DNA of 64,000 nucleotides from NCBI RefSeq assembly GCF_000002075.1, contig NW_004798056.1, positions 152,025 through 216,024 on the forward strand, read 5' to 3'. The notes beneath the pieces were generated by a model, which made no database searches, was not told the origin of the DNA, and saw only the letters and a program-made list of their open reading frames with translations. Shown here piece by piece: positions 31,249-44,100 of the stretch. This stretch comes from Aplysia californica (taxonomy: Eukaryota; Mollusca; Gastropoda; Aplysiida; Aplysiidae). Position 1 is the stretch's first letter; each line of letters opens with the position of its first letter. The translations under genes and the position numbers were made by a program.

Positions 31249-31785
31249 TCAGTGGAACACGGCTATAGCGGGACATTTGGTTCAGAAGGCGCTGCAGTCT
31301 GTTTTGAAGCTCTCTTTCGTTTTTCCAGAAGAAGAATAGGAATAGCACCTCCTTGCGTGCGCAGATCGACTGCTGTTCATCAGCAGTTCGGGTACGTTCA
31401 GTGCGGAGTTTTAGTTTTTTTAAAATTTTAATGACCTCTCGCCTTTCATTCTAAAGTCAAATTAAACGAAGAAAACCATCACCCTTTCCTCCGGAAGAGG
31501 TTTTTTGCCAGCGTAACCATTTTTAAAAAGCGTTCTTCCGATATTTATCCCAAAACTTGCTAGTTTCACTTTGATTTTTTAAAACTCAAGTAGGGTAACT
31601 CTGTTCGCAAAGAGTGCGCTTTTGTGAAGAGGGCGCCACCAAATTTTGAGGATACTTTTTTAATTGGCTCAAAGAGAGAAGTGGCCCATCTTGTTATGTA
31701 CTATCATTGCCTGAATTCAATTCCCAAGTGGGTAGAAAGATTATTACAGTCAGTGGAACACGGCTATAGCGGGACATTTGGTTCC
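31209..31785 (+). repeat. 75-bp direct repeats 502 bp apart
   Basis: Positions 31209-31283 recur almost exactly at 31711-31785. The repeat spans the junction between the SINE head and the pogo-like terminal repeat (AATTCCCAAGTGGGTAGAAA then GTGGAACACGGCTATAGCGG). It was therefore duplicated after those two were joined. Confidence 0.8.
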
Positions 31786-32521
31786 AGAAGAAAAATCCCG
31801 CTGTAGGAGAATTCCCGCTATAAAAATGCAAAGGGGACATTACCTAAAAATTTCTGTAAATCAAGATCACCTCCCTTCCATATCAATAAAATTTGCGCTT
31901 TAGATTAATTAGTCTTCCTTTTCTTGTCAATGATTATCTCTGCCTTTAATTCGAGTGAGAAGCATTTCCATTTGTCTTTGTATGCAGCCATCTTTTCCTT
32001 GGTCTCGTTGCTTGTTCGTTGCTTGTGCTATCGTACTGGTAGACCTACCATAGAACTGGTGAAGTGGATGCGTGCGTATGCCTATGAGCATCAACGATCG
32101 CAATTCAACGAATCAGGAATCACAGACTACATGCTCTCCTCTTCTTTTACTTTTTGGCCTTGCCTAGGCCTAGGGTTATGGCCTATACGCTCTCATACTG
32201 AGCATCTAGGTACGGCACATCGCTTTTGGAGTGACTCACGTAACACTTCTGTCCGCACCATCTCTCTCTCTGCTGCCTGCCCCACCTCCTCATCACTGGA
32301 CTGGCCAATCACAACATCGCACCGCTGACTGCCTGTTTGGAGCCTGCCTACAGCTCCCGAACCCCATTCTCCCAGTCAGAGATCGCTTGATCTCTCCCGC
32401 TGTATCAGAGTTTGGGCTTTTCCTTGCCCCACTAAACCTGAGCACAAGTAATTGAGTTTACACAGAAAAAAAGGGGGATTACGGTAAGGTCCCGCTGTGC
32501 CGCTATAGTCGTGTTCTACAG
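31250..32521. mobile_element. pogo-like (Tc1/mariner) nonautonomous element
   Basis: Left terminal sequence CAGTGGAACACGGCTATAGC; right end read inward CTGTAGAACACGACTATAGC, both followed by GGGAC-like bases. GAACNCG-CTATA ends are typical of pogo-type elements. No transposase frame. The left end is present twice because of the 75-bp duplication, so the original start may be the copy near 31752. Confidence 0.5.
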
Positions 32522-32662
32522 TATCGAGTTTCTTTATCTTTCTGCTGGGATGTATCCCTCTCAGCCCAGGTTGGTCCTTACAGACAGGGTTTAAAAAGCT
32601 TGCCTCCTAAATGATGTACATTGTGTCGATGGGAGCGTAAAAACACCTACTAAAACAGATAT
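32522..32662 (+). repeat. Type-3 SINE, 5'-truncated
   Basis: CTGGGATGTATCCCTCTCAG, TTGGTCCTTACAGACAGGGT and TTGTGTCGATGGGAGCG, ending GTAAAAACACCTACTAAAAC. Confidence 0.65.
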
Positions 32663-32807
32663 TAAAACTTGTTTTGAAAATTAAAGTCTTTTAGTAAGTT
32701 TAAGGTTCACACCAAACACAAAAGAAACTAGGAAAAACTATACAGTGACACAACCAAAGAATTAACATACAAGACTGAAACAAGGCGAACAAAGTAGTTC
32801 CCTACTT

Positions 32808-32813
32808 TTTTAT
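32808..32813 (-). terminator. Candidate PSMG1 polyadenylation signal
   Basis: AATAAA on the minus strand, about 1.03 kb downstream of the stop at 33846. If used, the 3' UTR would contain the whole Tc1-like element. Confidence 0.25.
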
Positions 32814-33211
32814 TTTCATTTTTAGGGTATTTTGTAAAAGCTCTGTGGCCACACAGGATAAAAAAAATAATAAGTGAACAGCATAGCATACGTACTCAAA
32901 ATTTCAGAAGGATTGAAAGTAAAAGAGCATTATGACAAAATATCTATCATATATGTACCTTCACAGGGGTGTAAGTCAATAAAAAAGAAACAAATAGGTG
33001 AATATTAACACACACACTTTCTCTCACTCTCACTTCTGCTACTTTCTTCCTCCCTCCATCTCTATTTTTAAAACTAAACAGATTTTTCCAGACATGAAGA
33101 CTGCCATAGACATTAGTTAAAACAAAAACTGAGCAGTGTCAGTCCACCTTTACTACAGCTCTTGTCCTGTGATGAGGTGGTCAGCTGCGTGGTTAGCTTC
33201 AACAGGAGGTA

Positions 33212-33818
33212 CAGACTTCAACATAAGTTAAGGATCACTTGCAAACGCTCTGAGCGGTTTTCTTGGGTCGACCTGTATGTGGGCGTTTCTGGACTGATTC
33301 AGTGACGTGATGGTGCTGCCTCAGGCGGACAATGACAGAGTGTGACACTGCAAGCCTTCTGGCAACTTCTTTGGCTCCAACTCCATCCTGCAGCCATGCC
33401 ATACTTCTCTGGCTCCAACATAGCTCTGGCACGATCAAAGTCTCTCAGCTTTCGTCTTGGTTGATGCGATACTGGATTTTGCGCAAACCGCGGCTTGTAT
33501 TGCCACCAAAGTGAGCACAGTTCAAGACCGTACGTCCGTTCATGACGAGCACCAAAAATTTTAATTAACAGTGGAATGTCCGTGGTGTCGCACACAAGTC
33601 GATAAAAAATAAGCAAATTTAACTAAAATTCCCCGAGGATTTCCGTGCTGCACGTGGTGGTTTTGCCCATTTAGGAAGCTCTGCAGTACGCATTGGTAAC
33701 CCATTAACACTTTCACAGCAAACAAAATTTGAAACATTCCTTGCTGTCTTTTTTTCTTTTTTAAAAAAAACAAACAGGGCTGTCTGTTAAGGTGGTCCTT
33801 AACTTATGTTGATGTCTG
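33212..33818 (-). mobile_element. Internally deleted Tc1-like transposon
   Basis: Flanked by TA (33210-33211 and 33819-33820). Ends read inward CAGACTTCAACATAAGTTAA and CAGACATCAACATAAGTTAA, continuing GGA(T/C)CAC. On the minus strand a transposase fragment reads AWLQDGVGAKEVARRLAVSH and VIVRLRQ...TGRPKKT, the paired-like DNA-binding domain of Tc1 transposases. The DDE catalytic domain is absent, so the 607-bp element is nonautonomous. It ends 28 bp past the PSMG1 stop codon, so it lies in that gene's 3' UTR. Confidence 0.9.
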
Positions 33819-33845
33819 TATTTACTGATGCCCTTTGGTGCTGTG

Positions 33846-36800
33846 TCACACGTAAATCATGGCTACCATGTCTGCATTCTCTCCAGGGTTGCCATCATAG
33901 ACCTGAAAATAATATCAAATTTTTTGTAATTTGTACTTATGCGTGGTGTAATGTTTAGGCTCTTCACCGTAGCTGTAGTAGGCAGAAGAATGTCAGTTTT
34001 AGTTTTGGTAAGTTTTTACGGCGCTCGCAACTGCATAAGATCATATGAGCGCTGAGTGTAATTCCTGAGAGAAGTTTTGTTACTGTTCTGATAGCACATC
34101 TCATTCTGTCTGCTGGGATGTTGTATTCCACACAGTTGGCCCTGATACACTGGGTCAAAGCAGCCCAACCTGCATGCGGGTGGTTGGCAGGTGTTCTAGT
34201 ATGATTTGCTCCTTCTTTCATCAAATATCTGTCACGCATATCGTCACTCTTATCTCTTCTTCCTTTTCATGTATGCTACTCTGCGACCTTATTGTGTTGC
34301 AAGTGCCGTAAAACTTTTATTAAAACTAAAACAAAATGGCATCTGTTGAGTAGCTGTTAGACTCTTTGCTGTGGCATGCAGGAGATCTAAGTTCGATTTC
34401 TGAGGGGGGACGAGAGAAAATTTTTATCAGGTATCTCGGTCATTCCCCTGGGATGCTGCATCCCTCTCAGCCAGGGATGGCTCCGACAGTATGTTAAATG
34501 TTTAAATTCTGTTGATAGGGATAAAAGAATCTACATTTTGCAAAAGAAAAAAGCAGCCCAACTCTTACATGGGGTAAATTGTGTTGATATTCTGCTCAGA
34601 TATAATACAAATGGGAATTTACGTGTCCTAGTGTCTGTCCTTTTCCTCCATTTTTCTTTTTTACTTACTTAGTTTATAATAAATAGCATTTGTATAACAC
34701 ATATCCTACTCGACAGCAAGCTCTGTGCGCTTTACTCTATATTATTACCCCAGCAGACCATAGAACACTCAAAAACATTCTCAGCTTCCCGGGAAACACA
34801 AAGTTTAACTTAAATTTGAACTACTTGGTTTTAATGAGAAACTAGATAAAGCAACCAAGAACAAAATTTCAAATCCTTTTCTTTCATTCTCTGCAACTGA
34901 TCTTTTCCTGGCAAACTTTGGTTGAATCAACCACATTGGCAAGCATAACAGGACAAGACAAGTACACTAGTAAAGGCACCATTTACATTATTATCTATTA
35001 TATATTTAGCAACTTGGACACACATGTGTCACTTTTCCCATTAAACTACAACAACTACAGAGTTGAAAGTTGGCAAGTACCTGCAAAAAGGTAGATAGGT
35101 CCCCATGATGGAGTCCGATTTTTTATTTAATCATTTCCTGAATTTAGAAAAATATATCTGACAAAAAGTTCCTGTCCTTCTTTGGTCTTTGTGATTATTC
35201 CACTGAGAAACGAAACAAATCTGCACAGCTGTCCTTCACAGCGGAAGTGCAGGAAGTGATATTTCACGAGGCGCATTTTGTTTTGAGATCTAGACCTTCT
35301 AATTTTTTGCATCTCTCAAGATTTATTTCTCCATTCCAGCAGAGTGTAAATATAATAGGCCAATGACTTTCAGTTGATGTTAATACACCGATCATACCTT
35401 TCATCGAAAGGGGGCCCAGCTAGTATTATTATATTGCACCTTCAACAATATCACCAATATCACTGTAAAATTAAATGGCCATCAATCTGTTCCAGCCCTG
35501 ATGATAACCACTATCCACAAATCAAGTGTGGTAGGTTGGTGGGTGCTCTAGTGTGGTTTGCTCCTTCTTTCCTATCAAACATCTATCATCCTTACCTCTA
35601 CTCCTTTTTTATGTATGTTACTCTCTGGTAACACATCTATTCTTCGGCACTTATATGACCTTATTGTGTTGCAAGTACAGTACAACTCTTTATTAAAATT
35701 AAACTTAAACAAATTAAGTTGGTAGGTTGGAAATAACTCTCGTGTCAATTAATGAGAAGGAACACAAGCAGAGGAAAATATAGTGTGTGTGAAAACTTAC
35801 CAGAGACTTACTAGTAGCCAAGCTAAACCTCAGACCAGTAATTTCACTCAGGTGTTCCTGATACATCTCGATGACCTGAGGAATAAAAACATTCACAACA
35901 TCTTGTTACTTCAGAATTACAAAGCTCTATTTGCTCAGGACCTAGTTTTGAGAAATTTGACGTCAAAGATTTTGAGTTTCATATCACGTCAAGCTTTTTC
36001 GAAAGCAATTCTTTGAATATCTTGATAACGACTCAGAATAATCTTACGATTTTGATAAAGCAGAGAGAACATTTGGTTTCTGAACTCATTGTATTAGTAA
36101 CTCTAAACAGCCAAATATGTCAGATAGAACTTGGTAATTCTGAGGTAGCGATCTGTCAAACCAGTCTCATGTATACAGTAGAGTTCACATAAACCGAAAT
36201 CCGCGGGGCTGTCAGATTTTCTTCCATTTAATCGCGTAGTAAGTTTAGAAAGGTTGCTCAAATAGAAGGAACAAATCTGGGGTTTTATTTTCTTTTGATT
36301 TACTGCTGTTCTGGATTGAAAGTCTTTGTTTTTAGAGGACTCCACTGAAGTAAGTATAACAATGGATAGGACATAGAATAAACATGCATAAAAGTGGTAT
36401 GTCTAAATAATAGCTCCAGTTGAGATCCTATTTTCCTTTTATTTTCTTTGGAATGATTAAAGAAAACTCAAATATCTAAGACTAGAAAAAATGAGAAAGT
36501 TTTTGACCATACTCACATCAAGAGACCCATCTATTTCTGAAGCATGTCCAGCCTCTGCCTTGTTGCACAGAGCAATCAGAGTTGAGAAAGGCGTGCCGTC
36601 AATCTGAAATATGAAAGGTCATAACTTAACGGGCTCCAGTCACACAAAAGGAAGTTGGGGGTGGAGAAAGGGAGAAAAGGGGGAGAGTGGAAATATCTTA
36701 AATCCTCAAATCTCCTCCTCCCACCCCCACCCCCCAGCTTACAGGACTCATGCACTTGCGCTCCCTTATACCAAGTGCCCATTGGGGGAACGACAAACCG

Positions 36801-39800
36801 ATCGCCAACCAATCGCCCAACTCATCGCCTGAAAACAAACGCATTAGTTTTTTAGGTGAGAAGTTGGGCAATCGGTTTGTGCCACAATAGCTGCTATGCG
36901 CCCTCAATCTGACGAGCGAACCGGACAGAACCGATTGTGCCTGTGGGCACTGGACGTTACACGTGTACCAGCATATTCTGAGGCCTGCAGTCTCTGTGCA
37001 CAAGGTAAAAGTGGAGAGCACTTATATGTGAACTCGAGTCTTTATTGTAGGGTCAAAACCCTGTTAAAAACACAATGATAAATAAACAGCATATCATTTC
37101 TTTACAACTATATCTTTTTGTTGTTATCATATAATGCGATAAAACTTGAACTGCAGCCAGATATATGGTCAAATGAGGTTTACACACATTGTTATGATTA
37201 TAGTATTCCATCACCTACAACCTTTTAAACCCTACTACATTTGACAACCAAAATACTGATTTTTTTTTCAATTTTGCAATGTTAATCTGAAAGACTTTGT
37301 AGTAGTAGTAGTATACGGTTTTACGGCGCTCGCAACTGCGTACGGTCAAATGAGCGCGCAAAACACAAGCTGTTTACTTTCGCAAAAGTTCACTGCACGA
37401 TTGGTTAACTATTAGACTTTAAAATGCTAAAACATTAAAATTCAGTGTAAATATATTTGCGATTTAAAACAACTCTTATAAGTAACAAAACATTTTTTTA
37501 AATAGTACGATTTCACTTTACAATTTGCCATAAAGGCCAATGGCCTTCATAAAATTAAAAATTTTGCTGGGACCAACAACGGAAAAAATGTCTTGCAATT
37601 TCTTGAATTTATCATATTTCCTTCGGATCTCTCCAAAGTCTAGACATTCGGTTAAGATGTGTCTAATGGTAAAATCTGTGTTGCATCCGACACAGAACGG
37701 CTTCTTATCTCCCTGTAGGAGGTATTTGTGGGTCAGGGCCGTGTGTCCGATGCGCAATCGAGTAAAAATGACTTTGACAATGTGAATGTAGACAAACAGG
37801 TCTATGGCTCTAATTTTCACTGAAAGTAGGTTGAATGCATTTCTGCCACAGCTCAAATGTAGCTCTGATTTGTTTGTCCAGCCCACTTCCTAGAAGTGGC
37901 AAACCCCCCCCTGCCAACCACCACCCCAACCAGTCCAAGTTCAAGAAGGTACACAAAAAAATATGCACTCTTTCACCTGTTTATACCGACCCAAGGTGAC
38001 CTCACCCATTAAAGTCACATGTCTGCAGAGCAATCTTTTAACATTGAAATCCAATTCGGCAGTTTGGAATGAAATTTTAGATCATTTTTAAATTCATGCT
38101 TTTCACAGCTAAATTTGGGCTGTCTGCACTCAGTGGTAATTATGATACATTCACCATACCATGACTCACCATAAACATCTGAATAAAGTTTGACAAAAAA
38201 GCATCGTACAACTTCACATCCCTCGACAGTACAGGGCAAGCTGTACCTGAAAATGTCAATAAAAATCTTTAAATAAACATCAGTATATCTCTCAAAGGTC
38301 TATAACTCATATTAGATCAACATCAATATGTTATAGATAAAGAAAATATCATTGAGCAGATTTCACATGACAAAAACTCATCATGCTCAAAATTCTGTTT
38401 GTACAAATAAAATCAAAATAACCTAACCCAACTTTTTAACTCACTTCAGCCTACTCCCGTGTATTTACGGGACACGCTGCCAGCTCGGTGGCCTAATTGC
38501 TTGTATTTACGGGATCCGCTTTATCAATCGATATCTCCGGTGTTTTTTTGTGACAAGTGGTGGGAAGTGGTGAGCCATCAGATGACCCACTTGTTTCGTT
38601 TTGTTAATAATTTGGTGTCGCTATGTACAATACTTTATTAACTGCAAAGAACTAAGTCTGACATCCCTGCATTGCGATAGATGATTTTATTATAAATTGA
38701 GAGCAAAAAAAAATGCACAACCCCCAGACATTGCCATTTCAAAATAATGATAAAATAGAAACTATTCTGAAAAATAGGAAGCAGTTTTCTTTGTCTGTGA
38801 GTGTGAGAGCATTTATTTCTTTCTTTTGCTGCATTTTAGAAATTATGATGGCTTTAACAGTCTTTTTGTGGTCAATGATTCAATATACCACAAAACTGTC
38901 AGGCTGCAATGGTTGTTGGCTCATGAGTTAAATGCTCTAATATCCTCCAGCAAGAATTTAACAAATCATTGCATAGACGAAATCAAAATTCTCAACCAAA
39001 TTTTTTCAACATAATAAGACATTTTTAAAAAATGATTGACAGCATGAACATTGTGGCCCCATGATTTAAGTATTTTTGAGCCAGAGTCCTTGCATTAATC
39101 AGACACTAATTAGTCCTCTCACAATTCTTTCTAATATTTCGGTCTTTCAAAGTTCCCAAAAAGTTCTGTGTAGGGGCATGTACATGATAGTGATTTGGGG
39201 CATGTACATGATAGTGATTTATGATCAATGAACAACATGTATGTGTGGTAGGCTGGTGAAATCAGGCCCTCGTCAAAATACTGAAATTGAAGAAACTGGC
39301 ATTCTGCCGCTCATTTTGGCAATTTTTTAATCGAAATTTTGTGTTTTGGCTCAACACCTTTCATGTTAATTTAAAAACACATTCCCACGTGAATTTTACT
39401 GAAAAACGTTGATTAAAGGCCAAAAAAATTGCAATTTTACAATTTCCGAGGACTCTTAAGCTTTGGAAGTTACCTCACTTTGATAACCATTTTCTCGCTA
39501 ATTTTACCTTCAATCTCAAATGTCTTGAGATAGATGAGTATTTTTTAATTGAAAGCAAGACAATTGAACCTGCCTTGATATGATATCAATAACTCCAGAT
39601 TCCCAAAAACTGACGAGCGCCTGGTTCCACCGCATCATGACACATATGTGACATAAGCATGCACACTCCGATATATAGGATGGCAAAGGCACAACTCTCT
39701 CTTTTCTTTCTCTGACATCCTCCTCTCACTCAAACACACAAACGCACTCTTTCACCTCCCAATTCACTTTGGGCTATCAATATCAATTTAAGATGAATGA

Positions 39801-40872
39801 ACATCATATATTTCATAAGAACGCATACTCCGATATAGCCCTCCCCTCACTCAAACACACCCTTTCACTTCTCAATTCATTTTGGGTTATCAATATACCT
39901 CACCAGGGCCCATGCCATTCCAGCAGTTATCATAGAGAGGTCTGAGTGGGCCTTCAGGCAGGTCAAAATGCTGGCCAGATAGGAGAAAAACACGCCGAGC
40001 AAAACTGAAATAGATTAGTAACATACGGTACTGTAGAAAAAAAATAATCCTGTATTCTTTAGTAGACACATAAGCAGAACGAAAAAATACCATTTTCATT
40101 TAACTTATAAGGATAGAAAAGCAAATAAAAAAGGCAAACTGAAGAGAAGGAAAAAAACAAACCAGCACAATTAATTTTATACAAGAGTCATAAGGGCACA
40201 GCAGAGAAGTTCTTTGACAGGTTATCTTTCAAAAGGATTGCAGCGCTGAGTTGCATTGGGGTTTTTTTAGGGGGAGGGGGGGGAGGGTGTTTGGGTTTTT
40301 TTATTAGGTAAGTGTTTTACAGCGCTCGCAATTGCATAAGGTCATATGAGCGCACAGGAAACATTAAACATTTTCAGTTTGGTAGAAAACTTTGAACTTT
40401 GCCCGGGGGGCAACCGAAGCCTACTCTTATCGATTTGGGACCATCAAGGGATCCTTAACAGGTGCAACTTGCACACAGGATTGCTGAGAGTTTTCACCCT
40501 TATCCGAGAAGGCTAGGAGTTAGATTTTGCATACCATAAGACCAGGGGTGTGGCTAAAAGACAGCAGTAAGAAGGAGCCAAGGAGTAGCAGTAGAAAGGC
40601 TGCAGAAAGAGTTAGGATTCCAGTGCTGAGTTTAAAAAGTGTACGGAGCAACAAAGTGATTCACAGCACAGCATCAAAAGGAACTTTGTTCAAAATACCG
40701 GTACATACCACATTTTGTGCACTTCCACCAAACCCTTGACTATAAAATGTCCTTTCCCCAAAAAATTTTTGTATCTGTGTGTGTGTACATGTGTGCGTCT
40801 ACTTTTTGAATTTTCTAAGTGTGCGTGTTTTTTTAGTGTGTGTGTGTGTGTGTGCGTGTGCGTTTGATTTCT

Positions 40873-40905
<33 letters not shown>

Positions 40906-41029
40906 TGTGTGTGTGTGTGTGTGTGCGTGTGTGTGTGCTTTTTTGAGTGTGTGTGTGTGCTTTTTTGAGTGTGTGTGAGTGTGTGTGTGTGTGCGTGTGT
41001 GTGTGCTTTTTTGAGTGTGTGTGTGTGCT

Positions 41030-41125
<96 letters not shown>

Positions 41126-44100
41126 TGTTTGCGTGTGTGTGTGTGCTCTCATGTGTGTGTGTGCACGCGCACGCGTGTGTGTGTGTGAGAATGTGTCTGC
41201 ATAAACACAAATATATCAGAAATGGCACATTAGAAATACTTGTTTAAGAACTGAGAAATAAAAATCATGATCCAAGCATAAATTCACTCACGGATATTCT
41301 AGAGTACTTTCGCACAAGTGATTTTGCTTCCCTGGGTTTTACTTAATGTCCAGGACTGGACACTGGTAGCATAACGTTGGTATGAATATTGAGATGATAA
41401 ACTGTCTCTTTGTGTCCATGGAGATATTTGGATGAGATAGGAGGGGTGCGCGCTGGTAGGTGAAAGCATTGGCTTTTTTTTTTGAGTTTGCATTTCTATG
41501 TCTCTGTCTATGGACCCGTTTTCAGAAAAAGTACTGCAAAGATATTTAAACTCCTTCACCTGTTTCAGTTGTTTACCATTGACATGGATATTCAGAGCAC
41601 TATGGTTTCAGCTCACTTTCATAACTTCTGTTTTTGATGTGCTTATTTTCATGTTAAATTTCTCGCAGATTTTGTTCAGTTCAGTAGTATGATGTTGGAG
41701 GCTTTGTTGGTTTGGATTAATAAGATATTTGTCGTCTGCAAAGTTCATTTAGGCTTTCTGGGATCTGGTTTGCGTCTTCCGTTATTGTGTCCATATATAT
41801 TATAAACAGGAGGGTAGATAGAACACATCCCTGTCATACTCTAGATCTTACTTTGAAACAGTCTGTATTGTCTTCCTTCGTTCTTACTGAGCTTCTGCTG
41901 TTGATGTATAGAGCTTTGACATTAACATTTGTCCTCTGACGCCATACTTATCGAGTGTCTTCCAGAGTTTTGCATAGTTTACTCTATCAAAAGCCTTCTC
42001 CTGGTCAATAAAGACGATGTTGGATTCTTTCATGTGTTCGATTGTTTTCTTGCATATATCTGTCTTAATGCGAATACAGCATCAGTGCATCCTCTTCCCT
42101 TTTGGAATCCAAACTGAGCTTCGCTCAGATTTGTGTCTACAAAAGAGGTTAGGATACAGGACCCATAATTGTGAAATTGTGGATTCAGGAGGGCCACACT
42201 TCAGTTCTGTCTGATGTAGTGTTATTGAGAAAGGCATTTTACACTAATTTTTTCCTATTTGACTCAGTCATTTCAAAAATGGACGTTTTATTCATTGGAG
42301 TTGGAGGTCCCGTCTCCTAAATAATCTTAGAGTAATGCAAAGGAGCGTTAAACCTCTCTATACAATCATACATATTCACAAAATGTGACAATTACATAGG
42401 CTGCACGCCCACCTAAAGATCACTCACCTGGTCCGACAAGCTTCCACCAGGTACTTCACTACAGAGTGGCTGCATGCAGCTGGGATGTGGCAGTTCAGAA
42501 CTACTAAGGAATACTGTAATAAACCATATTATGACACACAATATTGGCTGTGCATTTTTACAAACTTTTTTTTCCTTTTAACAATATTTCAAGTTAAACT
42601 TTTCTAAGAGGGAAAAAAAAACCCACTTTAAATATTGCTGTCACAAGATTTATGAATTCCCAAAACTCAGTTTGACTTTGCTTTACGAGAATAATTACAA
42701 GACACTGGAGTAACTAATTTTCCTATTGGCAGCAATGTATGAAGCCAAGCAAAACTTCCATTTTCGCCCTCACAATATCTTCGAACACTATTAAAAAGAA
42801 ACCCTACTACAACAGCTCAAAATTTTTGGGGGGGACCGTTCAAGTGTTAGTTATTATACAAACCAAACTAATGATGAGATTTCAATGACAGTAAATGTAC
42901 AAGGCACATTCTGGACAATTTAAGTAAGGTACGGTTTTCAATTAACGCAAAAATCTTGACCGACAGAACAAATTTCTTTTAAATATTTATACGAAGAACG
43001 ATTAGTTACAATCTGGCAGGGAATTCCAAATAAGGGACCACCACTGCCCTTTGAGGGAATCTATCATAAAGATTAATGTAACCCAATCCAGCTTTTCTTA
43101 ATGCTTAAATCCAGAGTTTGATAATTCACATATCTTGAGAAGGAGAGGCAGGGGAGCAAACAATATGACAGGCCAACATCACAGCAAGGACAGACTCGAA
43201 GCTGAGCAAAACACTGAGAGAGAGAACAGAGAAGGAAGGAGAGAGTCAGAGAACAGAAAAGGGAGGAGGGAGTCAGAGTACAGAGAAGGAAGGAGGGAAT
43301 CAGAGTACAGAAAAGGAAGGAGAGAATCAGAGTACAGAGAAGGAAGGATGGAGCCAAAGAATTGAGAACATTACATCACCTTTGAATTATCAAAATAATG
43401 TCTATGCAGTTTGTCAGATTAAATAGAGGCACATCAACACATCGTTTTGTGGTGGGGGAAAAAGCAAGATAGACAGAGAGAAACTTAGTTAAGTTTAATA
43501 AGAGTTTAACAGCACTTGCAGCACAATAAGGTCATAAAAGTGCCGAAGATTAGAAATGTTACTAGAGGGTGACATACACACAAAAAAAGAAGGAGAAAAG
43601 ATAAGGAGGATAGTATTGATAGATGTTTGATAGGACAGAAACAAATGAAGCGTAGTAAAGAAGTCGTATTTTGTTGCTGTCACATGTTAGTCCAGAGGCC
43701 ACCCACTCTTCAACACTTCAAGTGTAAAGCCTGACCATGGGCATTCAACATTCTTATTTAACTGTGGATTTTTTTAAAAAAATTTTTTTGGGAGGGGGGG
43801 GTTTAGTAAGAGTTCTATGGCACTTGCAACACAATTTGGCCATAGAAGTGCCGAAGATTAGAGGTGCTACAAGAGAGTAAAAAACACAAAATAAAGAATA
43901 AGGGAAGATAAGGATAATAGATGTTTGATAGGAAAGAAGAAGCAAACCACACCACAGCACCCACCAACCATCTGCTCTTACTTGATTAAATGTACAGGTG
44001 GTTTGTTGGGTTAAATAACAAAGAACGCAACAAGTTCAGACACAGTAATTACTGTAGCAAAACAAAACAACTGTACAAAGGTAGAAATAAACGTAATATA

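Noticed and set aside
40799-41228. Open frames of alternating Thr-His or Cys-Val
   Set aside because: Produced by the TG dinucleotide repeat; no gene.
43073-43365. Protein with 9-residue repeats, either strand
   Set aside because: Explained by the 27-bp minisatellite in an intron; no splice signals or conserved context.
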